NCBI RefSeq assembly: GCF_003058365.1
Contig: NZ_CP028858.1
Coordinates: 2,406,836-2,470,835 of the forward strand
Length of the DNA stretch: 64,000 bases
Source: Halococcoides cellulosivorans
Lineage (GTDB): Archaea > Halobacteriota > Halobacteria > Halobacteriales > Haloarculaceae
Direction of reading: 5' to 3'
The position numbers and the translations under genes are program-made. Below the pieces are notes generated by a model that saw nothing but the letters and a program-made list of their open reading frames with translations, was not told the origin of the DNA and ran no database searches. Of the stretch, positions 24,654 through 32,719 are shown in pieces. Each line of letters begins with the position of its first letter. Positions within the stretch are counted from its first letter, which is position 1.

Positions 24654-26612
24654 ATGAGTGACTCGAACCGGTCGGTCTGGTCGGGCGTCCGCCTCGATCG
24701 GTCGGTCGCGTGGATCGCGATCGTCGCCGCGATCGCGCTGCTCGGACTGCGAATGCTCGCCGCGCAGGTCCTGCTCGTCGTCATCCCGGTGGCGGCCGCC
24801 GGCGGGAGCCTACTCTATCTCGCGACCCGCTCCGGCCACGCGTCGGCGGTCGAGTGGCGCTCGCTCGCGGAGCGCCCCGCACTCACGATCCCGACACTCC
24901 CGGCGTCGATCACCGGCTTTCTACCCGCCGTGGCCGCCCTCGCGCTGACGGGGTTCGTCCTCTCGACACATCTGGCCGGCGTTCGGACGGATCTGAGCAC
25001 GCTGCTCGTCGCCGCGGCCGGAACGGTCGTCCTGGTGCAGATCCTGTTCACCGACCGGATCGCCCCGGGCGTGATCCTCGTCGAGATCCTCGCGGTCGCG
25101 CTCGTCGTCCGCCTGGTGACGCTGGCCGTGACGCCCGGCTACATCGGCGTCGACATCTGGACGCACGCGACGGTCTATATCGCCGGCATCGCCGAGTCGG
25201 GGTCGCTCGCCCCGCTCGCAGAGAGCAAGTACCTCCTCGCGCCCGTCTACCACGGGCTGGGCGCCGTCGGCGCGCTCGCCGTCGACAGTCCGCGCGCGGG
25301 GATCTACCTCACCGTCGGACTGGTCGTCCCGCTGTCGCTCGTTTTCGTCTACGGGACCGCGACCCACCTGGTCGCGACGCGGTGGGCGCTGCTCGCGACC
25401 GCGCTGGTCGCCTTCGCGGATCAGTTCGTCCGGTGGGGGCTGCATCTCATCCCGACGAGTCTCGGCCTGGTCGGCGTCCTCGCCGTCTTGTACGCGCTCA
25501 CGCGCGTCATCGACGACGGGCCCGCTCCCTGGGCGGTCGGGCTGGCGCTGGTGGCCGCGCTCGCCGTCGTCTTCGTCCACCAGGTGTCGACGGCGGTCGT
25601 GCTCGTGATCCTCGCGGTCGCGGCCGGCGTCGTCACGCTGACGTGGGCGACCGGGCAGAGTGACGGGAAGACGGCACTCGCGCTCCTGGGGGTGTTCCTC
25701 GTGACCAGCGCGACGACGCTGGTCGCGTGGGCGCAAGCCCCGTTCGGCGGCGAGACGTTTCTCTGGCGCGAACTCGCGGTCCTCGAATCGGTCCTGATCG
25801 ATCAGGCCGGCTTTCTCGCGCTCGCCAGCACCCAGGAGGCGGTCCTCGGCGGCGCCACGTCGGGCGAGACGACGATCGCCGCGCTCGTCCCGTACGTCGA
25901 ACAGTTCGGGTTCGCACTGTTGCTCGCCGGCGCAGTCACCGGCGGGTTGGCGCTGCTGGAGGGCGATCGGCCGACCGATCTCGCGCTGACGCATCTGTCG
26001 ATCGGCGGGGCCCTCTTCGTGATCGTCTTCGGGCTCTCCTTGTTCGGCGTGCGCGCACTGCTGCCCGGGCGGTGGCTGGCCCCGCTGTATGCCGCGCTCG
26101 CCGTCCTCGCCGTGATCGGCGTCGGCGCGATCGCCCGGTCTCGGTCGCGGCGGGTCGTCCTCGCCGCGCTCGTCGTGCTCGCGGTCGGCTATCCCGCGTC
26201 GATGGCCGTCGCCGAGAAGGCCACCATGGAGAACCCGACCTTCGAGGACACCCACAAGCGGTTCGCCTACACGCACGCCGAGATCGCCGCCGTGGATTCG
26301 ATTTCGGCCGCCCACCCGCCCGGCGATCGAGCGATCGCGACCGACCACCCCTACGCGTCGCTGTTCAGACGCTACGGCGGCTACGAGACCGACGCCCGGA
26401 TCGTCGGGTTGGGTGCGGGCGGGCCCGACGCCGACTGGGTGGTCTACCGCACCGAGCAGTCGACCGGCCCGGTCACGTTCGATCGGTCCGCGACGGCCCC
26501 GCTCGACACGCTGCCCCCGAACGTCGAGGGGACGGTCTGTCCGCCGTCGTACAACACCGGCTACGCCAACGACGAAGTCCGTCTCTGTACGGCGTCGGGA
26601 GGTGACCGATGA
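24654..26612 (+). CDS. Polytopic membrane protein, likely GT-C-type glycosyltransferase
   Basis: A 652-residue integral membrane protein with about 12-13 hydrophobic segments in the first 520 residues and a soluble C-terminal domain of about 120 residues (from NPTFEDTHKRFAYTHAE). An acidic residue in the first outside loop (GYIGVDIWTHATVYIAG) sits where GT-C enzymes keep a catalytic Asp. It could add sugars from polyprenyl-phosphate donors outside the membrane; haloarchaeal relatives are annotated only as membrane proteins. It overlaps the next gene by 4 bases and begins a three-gene operon. Confidence 0.72.
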   Translation: MSDSNRSVWSGVRLDRSVAWIAIVAAIALLGLRMLAAQVLLVVIPVAAAGGSLLYLATRSGHASAVEWRSLAERPALTIPTLPASITGFLPAVAALALTGFVLSTHLAGVRTDLSTLLVAAAGTVVLVQILFTDRIAPGVILVEILAVALVVRLVTLAVTPGYIGVDIWTHATVYIAGIAESGSLAPLAESKYLLAPVYHGLGAVGALAVDSPRAGIYLTVGLVVPLSLVFVYGTATHLVATRWALLATALVAFADQFVRWGLHLIPTSLGLVGVLAVLYALTRVIDDGPAPWAVGLALVAALAVVFVHQVSTAVVLVILAVAAGVVTLTWATGQSDGKTALALLGVFLVTSATTLVAWAQAPFGGETFLWRELAVLESVLIDQAGFLALASTQEAVLGGATSGETTIAALVPYVEQFGFALLLAGAVTGGLALLEGDRPTDLALTHLSIGGALFVIVFGLSLFGVRALLPGRWLAPLYAALAVLAVIGVGAIARSRSRRVVLAALVVLAVGYPASMAVAEKATMENPTFEDTHKRFAYTHAEIAAVDSISAAHPPGDRAIATDHPYASLFRRYGGYETDARIVGLGAGGPDADWVVYRTEQSTGPVTFDRSATAPLDTLPPNVEGTVCPPSYNTGYANDEVRLCTASGGDR

Positions 26613-27490
26613 CCGATCGGAGCGGCGGGCGGCCGTGGGGCCTGCTCGTCGTCCTCGTCGGCACGCTGCTCGCGAGCGCGGCACTGCTCGCGCCGGGCGT
26701 CCCCCGACCGATCGAGTGGGTGGCGGCGGTGGGACTGCTGGTGGTCTTCCCCGGCGCGGCGCTGGTCGCCGCGTTCGTGCCGGCACGCGGACCCGACGAC
26801 CAGCCGGGGACGGCGCTGCGCGTCGGCCTGACGGTCGGCGGGAGCGCGCTCGTCGTCGGCGTCGTCGGGGCGGGCCTGGCCGCCGTCGAGGTGCTCACGC
26901 TGACGACCGCCGTCGTCGCGCTGGCGGCGATCGTCACCCTCGGGACGCTCGTCGGGGCCGTCCGCTGGCGTCGATCGGGGCTCGCTATCCTCGACTGGCC
27001 GGCCTCGCGCGCCGACGTCCACGATCGGCTCGGCCTGTCGACACTCCAGACCGTCGTGCTCGCCGTTGCGGCGCTCGCGCTCCTCGGAACGCTCGGCGTC
27101 GCCGCGATGCCCGCGTCCGGTGGGTCGTACTCGGAGGTCTCGCTGCTCGACACCGACGAGCGCCTGCTCGGCCCGGGCGCGCTCGCCGTCGACGGATCGA
27201 CGACGCTCCTCGTCCGGATCGACAACCACGAGGGCCACACCGTCACCTACCACGTCGTCGGGCAGCGCCAGCGCGTCGGCCCGGACGGTGCGGTGGGTGA
27301 CCCCCAGGAGATCGATCGCTTCGAGGTCTCGATCGACGACGACACGGTCGCGCTCGCGGAGCGGCCGATCGACGCACCCGCCGAGCGCTCGCAGTTGCGC
27401 TACCTGGTCTACGAGGGATCGGTCCCCGCAGAGCCCGACGCGTCGAATGCCGACCTGGTCGTCCGCCAGACCCTGGAGGGAGCGGCGTGA
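26609..27490 (+). CDS. DUF1616-like membrane protein
   Basis: A 293-residue protein. Four hydrophobic helices cover residues about 8-155 (LLVVLVGTLLASAALLAPG, WVAAVGLLVVFPGAALVAAF, GSALVVGVVGAGLAAVEVL, VVLAVAALALLGTLGVAAMP). A beta-rich outside domain of about 130 residues follows (YSEVSLLDTDERLLGPGAL to the end). The FPGAALVAAFVP motif is typical of DUF1616 proteins, which accompany glycan and S-layer glycosylation genes in haloarchaea but have no known activity. It is coupled on both sides by ATGA-type overlaps. Confidence 0.75.
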   Translation: MTDRSGGRPWGLLVVLVGTLLASAALLAPGVPRPIEWVAAVGLLVVFPGAALVAAFVPARGPDDQPGTALRVGLTVGGSALVVGVVGAGLAAVEVLTLTTAVVALAAIVTLGTLVGAVRWRRSGLAILDWPASRADVHDRLGLSTLQTVVLAVAALALLGTLGVAAMPASGGSYSEVSLLDTDERLLGPGALAVDGSTTLLVRIDNHEGHTVTYHVVGQRQRVGPDGAVGDPQEIDRFEVSIDDDTVALAERPIDAPAERSQLRYLVYEGSVPAEPDASNADLVVRQTLEGAA

Positions 27491-28476
27491 GCGATCACTC
27501 GCCGGCGGCCGATCGGCACGCGCTCGCGACCGACGACGACCCGATCGACGGAAGCGACATCGGGCGCGCGCTGGTGACCGGCGGCGCGGGCTTCGTCGGC
27601 CACCACCTCGTCGACGCGCTCGACGCTGTCACCGACGTGTGCGTGCTCGACGATCTCTCCACGGGATCGCTCGCGCGTGTCCCGGACGGCGTCGAGACCC
27701 ACGTCGGTGACGTCCGCGATCCCGACACGCTCGGGGCGGCGACCGCCGACGTCGACGTGATCTTCCATCAGGCGGCCCGGATCAGCGTCGAGCGGTCGAT
27801 CGAAGAGCCCATCGACACCGAGAGCGTCAACGTCGAAGGCACGCTCGCCGTCCTCGACGCGGCCCGGCGGGCCGACGCCCGCGTCGTGTTCGCCTCCAGC
27901 GCGGCGATCTACGGCGACCCCGAGACCGTCCCCGTCCCCGAGTCCGCCCCCCAGCGGCCCGCCTCACCCTACGGCGTCAGCAAATCGGCGGCCGATCGGT
28001 ACGTCCGGCTGTACGAGGAGCTCTACGGGCTCCCGACGGTGTCACTCCGCTATTTCAACGCCTACGGGCCCGGCGCGTCGGCGGGCGTCGTCCGGGCGTT
28101 TCAGGAGCGCGTGCGGCGTGGCGAACCGTTGATCGTCGAGGGCGACGGCGGCCAGACCCGCGATTTCGTCCACGTGCGCGACGTCGTCCGGGCGAATTTG
28201 CAGGCCGCGACGACCGACGCGGTCGGCGCGGCGTTCAACGTCGGGACCGGAGAGCGCGTGACGATCGAAGCACTCGCCGAGCGCGTCCAGGCGGCCAACG
28301 GCGTCGATCGGCCGGTGGAGTTCGTCGAGGCCCGCGACGGCGACGTGCGACACAGTTGTGCGGACGTCAGTGCTGCGCGCGAAGCGTTGGGCTTCGAGGC
28401 CCAGATCGAGCTCGACGAGGGGTTGCGGCGGCTTGCCGGTGCGGAGCGGCCGGCGGCAGAGTCGCGACAGGACTGA
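27487..28476 (+). CDS. NAD-dependent nucleotide-sugar epimerase/dehydratase
   Basis: A 329-residue extended short-chain dehydrogenase. It has the NAD-binding GGAGFVG loop after an N-terminal extension of about 30 polar residues, FHQAARISVERSIEEP, the catalytic triad Ser in FASSAAIYG and YGVSK (Tyr-x3-Lys), and FNAYGPGA before the C-terminal substrate domain. UDP-glucose 4-epimerase-like enzymes have this pattern; dehydratases or decarboxylases of the same fold cannot be excluded. It ends the operon that begins with the polytopic membrane protein (GTGA overlap, 4 bases). Confidence 0.88.
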   Translation: MSDHSPAADRHALATDDDPIDGSDIGRALVTGGAGFVGHHLVDALDAVTDVCVLDDLSTGSLARVPDGVETHVGDVRDPDTLGAATADVDVIFHQAARISVERSIEEPIDTESVNVEGTLAVLDAARRADARVVFASSAAIYGDPETVPVPESAPQRPASPYGVSKSAADRYVRLYEELYGLPTVSLRYFNAYGPGASAGVVRAFQERVRRGEPLIVEGDGGQTRDFVHVRDVVRANLQAATTDAVGAAFNVGTGERVTIEALAERVQAANGVDRPVEFVEARDGDVRHSCADVSAAREALGFEAQIELDEGLRRLAGAERPAAESRQD

Positions 28477-28689
28477 CGTCCGTCTCGGCATCTCCTCGAC
28501 ACCCTCCCACACTGTGACGATTTGGGTGGTGTCCCACACACAGGTCTGCCGATCGTCGATTGAGTTGAGTAATGGGCCAAGCGACGCCCCAGTAATCAAT
28601 TCGATCTGGGACAGATTGACTGACTCGGGTGTATCGCGGCCAGTATTCAATCCCGACTCACGAGTCCGTCTCTGTTATGTGTATACCTG

Positions 28690-28773
28690 CTATTCTTTCA
28701 TCAGGATATAGATGGAAATTCCCAGACCAAAAATCTGGAGAAGAATTGAGACAAGTTCGATAAGCAGAATCAT
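28690..28773 (-). CDS. 27-residue hydrophobic peptide (tentative)
   Basis: ATG at 28773 gives MILLIELVSILLQIFG and a short end, IYILMKE. It is almost entirely hydrophobic, in AT-rich DNA with typical low-GC island codons. A longer frame (start upstream at about 28855 or beyond) is also open but looks non-coding. This is a possible membrane peptide at the left edge of the second AT-rich island; support is weak. Confidence 0.3.
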   Translation of the reverse strand: MILLIELVSILLQIFGLGISIYILMKE

Positions 28774-29117
28774 ATTTTGTTCTTTCGTTCTATTCGTACA
28801 TTTATGGATTGGCTCATGAGTGTTCGAGCCAGAGCCATATTGTTTTACCATATCAGAAACCGCAGTAATAAATGGTAGAGCACTTCCTGCGGGTCTTTCC
28901 CGCATATCACAAATTAGAATATTGGCGCGATTTTGTGATACACTCATATAACACATTAATATACCCAGACATAAAAAAGTTTCGATATACACATTGTTTT
29001 GAGTTATTGAGTCTATCTGTGGAGAAATAGAAACAAGAACGTATTTAAATATTTGATTTCGGAGCGTAGACGGTCGAAAGCGTGAGCGGGTAAAACGCCC
29101 CGTATTCTCCCCCAACG
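28774..29117. other. AT-rich intergenic stretch
   Basis: Low-GC sequence between the tentative small peptide and the TFS-like gene. It contains a short hairpin TGCGGGTCTTTCCCGCA (about 28889-28905) and many A/T runs. No gene with credible codon use was found. Confidence 0.4.
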
Positions 29118-29435
29118 TCAGGATGCGCGCCACTTGTGACCACACTCGACGCAGGTGAACAGCCGCACCTCGTACGCGCCGCCCGGTTTGGGCATCATCG
29201 CGGAGGTGGCCCGCTCGCTGTCACAGTCCGGGGCCGGGCAGGACGCTTCGACCGTCTCGCTGGTCTCCTCGGTCGTGTCGGCCACATCGGGCGCTCCGTC
29301 GTCGGTCTGTCCCTCCCGGGTCGCCATCTCGGCCTCGGCCTCAGAGTCCCGCGGCGTCTCGTGCTCACAGGACCGACACACCCACGTGTCCTCCTCTGTG
29401 TGCATGATCGACCCGCACTCGTCACAGAACTGCAT
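29118..29435 (-). CDS. Transcription factor S / RPB9-RPA12-like zinc-ribbon protein with altered acidic loop
   Basis: A 105-residue protein. The N-terminal zinc ribbon has Cys4, 7, 20 and 23 (CDECG, CRSCEH), joined by an acidic disordered linker to a C-terminal ribbon with Cys66, Cys71, Cys95 and Cys98 (VECGHKW). In transcript-cleavage factor S the C-terminal ribbon carries an Asp-Glu pair in RSADEPETR; here the matching positions are Gly86-Ala87 in MPKPGGAYEVRLF. The first pair of C-terminal cysteines is spaced by four residues, not two. It may therefore bind RNA polymerase without promoting cleavage, or be a polymerase-independent ribbon. Confidence 0.82.
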   Translation of the reverse strand: MQFCDECGSIMHTEEDTWVCRSCEHETPRDSEAEAEMATREGQTDDGAPDVADTTEETSETVEASCPAPDCDSERATSAMMPKPGGAYEVRLFTCVECGHKWRAS

Positions 29436-29700
29436 GTGCTGTCCGCATACTGGATTGTCGGGTTTATGTGTTCATGTCCAGTGCGTCGTGGCCCTGGCCC
29501 CTGTCGTGCGTGAGTCCGCGTCATCGACTGGTCCACCGGCACCGTTCGATCGGGGCCACGGCAGGTCCACCACGGGCGTACGGTCAAGCCGAACGGCGCG
29601 GTCACTGAACGCCAGAACGACCGCTGGATGGCTCTCGCGTTCGACTCGCCCGGTTCGTACGGTAGTGTTCAGATGCGAACCTGACTCTGGTGAGACGACC
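29436..29700. other. GC-rich intergenic stretch, no gene seen
   Basis: Region between the TFS-like gene start and copy B of the dispersed repeat. Open frames occur on both strands but none has gene-like context. With copy B and the 107 bases after it, it makes a 612-base interval without a gene. Confidence 0.35.
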
Positions 29701-29940
29701 TTGAAAGCCCTCGTCAGTTCCTGTCCCGCGACTCTCACGGGTCGCTCCGCTCGCGGTTTCACCGCTCGCAATCGAGACGCTCACTCCGTTCGCGTCTCGC
29801 AACGCTCCCCGTTCGAGCGGACGTGGCCTCGCTTTGCTCGGCCACGCACTCGCTGCGCGCTTCGGGCGCTACGCGCCCTGCAGTGCTTGCTTCGTCGGGG
29901 TTTCCGGAACTGACTCGCCCTTTCGGTCCACCAGGATATA
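29701..29940 (-). repeat. Dispersed repeat, copy B (longest copy)
   Basis: On the minus strand it runs from TATATCCTGGTGGACCGAAAG to ACGAGGGCTTTCAA. Relative to copy A it carries about 120 extra bases made of palindromes, for instance GTGGCC/GGCCAC around 29823-29846, GAGACG/CGTCTC around 29775-29798 and GGGCGCTACGCGCCC around 29864-29878. The conserved ends and the internal GCGCGCAGCGAGT block match copy A. Confidence 0.75.
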
Positions 29941-30047
29941 GCTCATTTGCCGCGTGAAGGAGTTCTTTGGACGGTACTTGTCTGAAAAGCGCCCGAAAAT
30001 GACAGAGACAGAGGTTTATGGATGAGGACGCCTGATACTGTACCATA

Positions 30048-30530
30048 ATGCCGTGGAATGCTCTAACAGACAGGATTCTCACTGGAAGTAAGCGTAAGAA
30101 AATATTGGAGGTTGAGAATCAATCCGAGTACGACCAGTGGGTTTCCGAACTCTTCTCCGAAATAGGGGTATTCGTAAAGCGAGTAAATGACCTTGATCTG
30201 AGCCAGGCAGAAGACCGGGCCCAATTCGACAATTTTGCTGAAAAGTTTTCTGACCGGCTCCTTGAATTGCGGAAGCGTAGTGAATCGTCATCTGCTCCTA
30301 CTGAGACGTTGATACAGTTGGAAGAGTTGGTCGAAAAGATTGACGAAACTTCTTCGCAGATGGCATTCACGAGCGTGTATTGCGGCGATGACCCATTTGA
30401 GAAGGCGAGGCTGGAGAAGAAAAGGAAAGAGCGCGAAGGGGAGAATACGGAGAGGGCGCGCGAGAAACGTGATGCGCTTGCAGATGAGATTCAAGAACTT
30501 ATTACGACCTTTGAAGGCACCGGATCTTGA
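30048..30530 (+). CDS. Coiled-coil protein of unknown function
   Basis: A 160-residue highly charged, mostly helical protein. Heptad-like patterns run through residues 20-120 (DQWVSELFSEIGVFVKRVND, FSDRLLELRKRSES, TLIQLEELVEKIDETS) and a Lys/Glu/Arg-rich helix (EKARLEKKRKEREG onward) closes it. No signal peptide or membrane helix. DNA is lower in GC than the chromosome average. It is the first gene inside the island framed by repeat copies B and D/C. Function unknown; structural or partner-binding roles are typical of such proteins. Confidence 0.7.
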   Translation: MPWNALTDRILTGSKRKKILEVENQSEYDQWVSELFSEIGVFVKRVNDLDLSQAEDRAQFDNFAEKFSDRLLELRKRSESSSAPTETLIQLEELVEKIDETSSQMAFTSVYCGDDPFEKARLEKKRKEREGENTERAREKRDALADEIQELITTFEGTGS

Positions 30531-30694
30531 GACGTAGGTAATTTTTGTATGGTCTGGAGCAACCGGTGATTGTTCGGATAGTACCGATGTTGGGTGTCAA
30601 GACTAACAATGGAAAGCGGAGAGATCGTATTTCTTCTATCAAGTCACCGCGGCCAAGTAGTTATATAAATTATTTCTGATGTTTATAAAATACT

Positions 30695-31297
30695 CTAATT
30701 GACACTACTTAAAACGAAACGATACATATGACGAATAGTTGGCCACCCGATATCGTCGTTTTCTACCAGTAGTGACGTCTTGAGAGCAGTATAGAAAATA
30801 ACCGCGAACAGTCCAATAGCAAGTGTCGGCATTGCCCATGGACTTAGCGACACTTCGAAAATTCCATCAGTCATCTCAAGCGTGCTCATCCAATCAAGAA
30901 TATAGAAAGCGATGAAAGATCCCCCAACAAAGACCGCGAATGTAGTCAACCGATTTATTTCAATCACAGTTTCCTTCCTTGAATGGGTTTTTCCTGATAT
31001 TTCACTTGCTAAAGCGTCCGTGACAGGCCACCTTGACTCAGGGCGATTCAGCCAGTAGATCTTTGTCTGTTTTCCCGCCTTTGTATCCAATAGCGCTCCT
31101 ATTTCAACAAGTTCATTGAGTCGTTGACGGGCTGCTTCATCGCTAAGGTCAGTTATATCGGCCACAGCTGATTTGCTCAGAAACGGTTTGTTTGCCTGCA
31201 CGAAGCACCGGAGTATTGCTTCATCTAGTACAGTTACCTCGGAAGGATCGTTTAGGATATCCCGATCAATGAAATCCGGAAGTTCAGATCCAGTCAT
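30695..31297 (-). CDS. Winged-helix protein with two C-terminal membrane helices
   Basis: A 200-residue protein. Residues about 20-90 form a winged helix (VLDEAILRCFVQANKPFLS, SDEAARQRLNELVEIGALLD, then KQTKIYWLNRP as the wing). Two hydrophobic helices follow near 110-130 (TTFAVFVGGSFIAFYILDW) and 150-172 (PWAMPTLAIGLFAVIFYTAL), and the end is soluble. A DNA-binding domain anchored in the membrane is a recurring haloarchaeal design for regulators that read membrane or surface events. AT-rich, island-type codon use. It converges on the coiled-coil gene and diverges from the 31672 membrane gene, which may be its target. Confidence 0.78.
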   Translation of the reverse strand: MTGSELPDFIDRDILNDPSEVTVLDEAILRCFVQANKPFLSKSAVADITDLSDEAARQRLNELVEIGALLDTKAGKQTKIYWLNRPESRWPVTDALASEISGKTHSRKETVIEINRLTTFAVFVGGSFIAFYILDWMSTLEMTDGIFEVSLSPWAMPTLAIGLFAVIFYTALKTSLLVENDDIGWPTIRHMYRFVLSSVN

Positions 31298-31671
31298 GGC
31301 TCGTTGGATGGTTTAGTCCAGGGTTCCCTTGAATATCGCCATGATTTATCGGATGGCAACTAGCAATTGGTGGTCGCCAACTGGCCATTCAACAGGTCGT
31401 ATAATATCCGTAAGCAGGAATGATAGCCCGTGTTCCGAGAAATCAGCGATCGGGCCAAATACATCCTACCTGGGGCAGGAGAAGCATCGATATCCAGTAA
31501 CCAATTCAGAAAGTACAATGACCTAAAGACACTGCTGGAAGCAACATCGATAGGATCCTTTTCTCCGAAAAGCCCGGCTACTCCATCAAGTCAGGTCAGG
31601 ATCTGCCCTTGTGAGACCCTGTATGGTGCCAGTCATGAAGCAAACAATCCCGTCGATACCCACACAGATAC
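31298..31671. other. 374-bp region between divergent island genes
   Basis: Moderately AT-rich. A frame at 31430-31681 is open for 83 codons but runs into the start of the next gene and has no family look, so I treat it as non-coding. Promoters for the two divergent genes should lie here; I see no clear paired operator. Confidence 0.35.
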
Positions 31672-32187
31672 ATGGCACTAATCGAGATCCACCATCGTCT
31701 TGAAGCGAGTGGCTACAAACCGTGGCAGATGTATTTTCTGGGAATATCTATCCTGGCCGCTGGTAGCCTCTTCTTCGATATCGGAGTGGTTCACTCATTG
31801 CTTCAGGATATCGAATCCCATCTCTCACCGTGGGACTGGCTAGTGATTTTGGGGATTCAAGGTATTCTAATCGGATTCGTCGCAGATCTGTTTTACGAGC
31901 AAGGCAATGGGTATGTCAAGATCGCCAGCGATCTGTTCGGGTCAAAAGATCGAACGCTTCTATTCCGAGTCGGGATAATGACCGTGGTGTCTGGTATTAT
32001 AACAATAGTCGTTCCGACCGTACTCAGAGCAGTAACTGAATTGCTCGTTATTCAGACAACAGGAGCAGTAATCCTGCTTGGGATTGTACTAATTCACATG
32101 GAGATCCGTGATTGGAATGCGAGGACCGAATGGCCCGCAATCGTGGCAGGAGGAGTACTTGCAATCGCACCAAGTCTATTTCTCTGA
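31672..32187 (+). CDS. Five-helix integral membrane protein
   Basis: A 171-residue protein with hydrophobic segments at about 18-38 (MYFLGISILAAGSLFFDIG), 52-72 (WLVILGIQGILIGFVADLF), 95-118 (FRVGIMTVVSGIITIVVP), 122-142 and 153-170. Loops are short and the first cytoplasmic stretch is basic and polar. No transporter or enzyme signature is visible. It is divergent from the winged-helix membrane protein, so the two may be functionally paired. Low GC places it with the island genes. Confidence 0.68.
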   Translation: MALIEIHHRLEASGYKPWQMYFLGISILAAGSLFFDIGVVHSLLQDIESHLSPWDWLVILGIQGILIGFVADLFYEQGNGYVKIASDLFGSKDRTLLFRVGIMTVVSGIITIVVPTVLRAVTELLVIQTTGAVILLGIVLIHMEIRDWNARTEWPAIVAGGVLAIAPSLFL

Positions 32188-32274
32188 TTTTGGTCTACTT
32201 CCCTTCGGCCAGGTCTTGTTTAGACGCTAGAAAACAGCTGTTCCAACTCCTCTACGCCGATCGAAGAAAGAAGA

Positions 32275-32386
32275 TTGAAAGCCCTCGGCACGCTTGCGCA
32301 CACTCAGCCGGATATCCTCGCTGGCGCTCGGATAGTGACGGCTGAGACGCACGCGAGGCGACCGAGCCCTTTCAGTTTACCAGAAA
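32275..32386 (-). repeat. Dispersed repeat, copy D (diverged)
   Basis: Read on the minus strand it has TTCTGGTAAACTGAAAGGGC at one end and CGAGGGCTTTCAA at the other, with a different interior including TATCCGAGCGCCAGCGAGGATA, a palindrome-like block (shown here in part). It faces copy C, 85 bases away. Confidence 0.55.
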
Positions 32387-32471
32387 ACTTCGTATTCTGG
32401 TCGCCCGAAAATCTTCGATTTTCGCAGGCCGCCAGGAATTCGGTCGTATCGCCAGTCTATGGGCATCACTG

Positions 32472-32587
32472 TCCTGGTGGATCGAAAGGGTGAACCCGTC
32501 TCGCGTGTCGCTCTGTGACCGCTATCCGAGTGAGCAACGCGAGCGAGGATATGTCACAGAGCGGCCGCGAGCGGGTGAGGGCTTTCA
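32472..32587 (+). repeat. Dispersed repeat, copy C
   Basis: Starts TCCTGGTGGATCGAAAGGG and ends GGTGAGGGCTTTCA. The interior contains an imperfect palindrome: GTCGCTCTGTGAC near 32506-32520 pairs with GTCACAGAGCGGC near 32553-32565. The interior differs from copies A and B while the ends are conserved. It marks the right edge of the second AT-rich island. Confidence 0.65.
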
Positions 32588-32719
32588 CCCTCACCTCGAA
32601 AAAAGCGATGAACGTGGTGAATTTGGGCGTCTAAACAGGACTGAACCGAAGAAAAGAACCTATCAAAAACATATCCCATACATACCCAGAGTGAAATACG
32701 AGCCACACCCGAAACCCCC

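Noticed and set aside
31430-31681. 83-codon frame in the second island
   Set aside because: Overlaps the start of the 31672 gene, has mixed codon use and no structural pattern.
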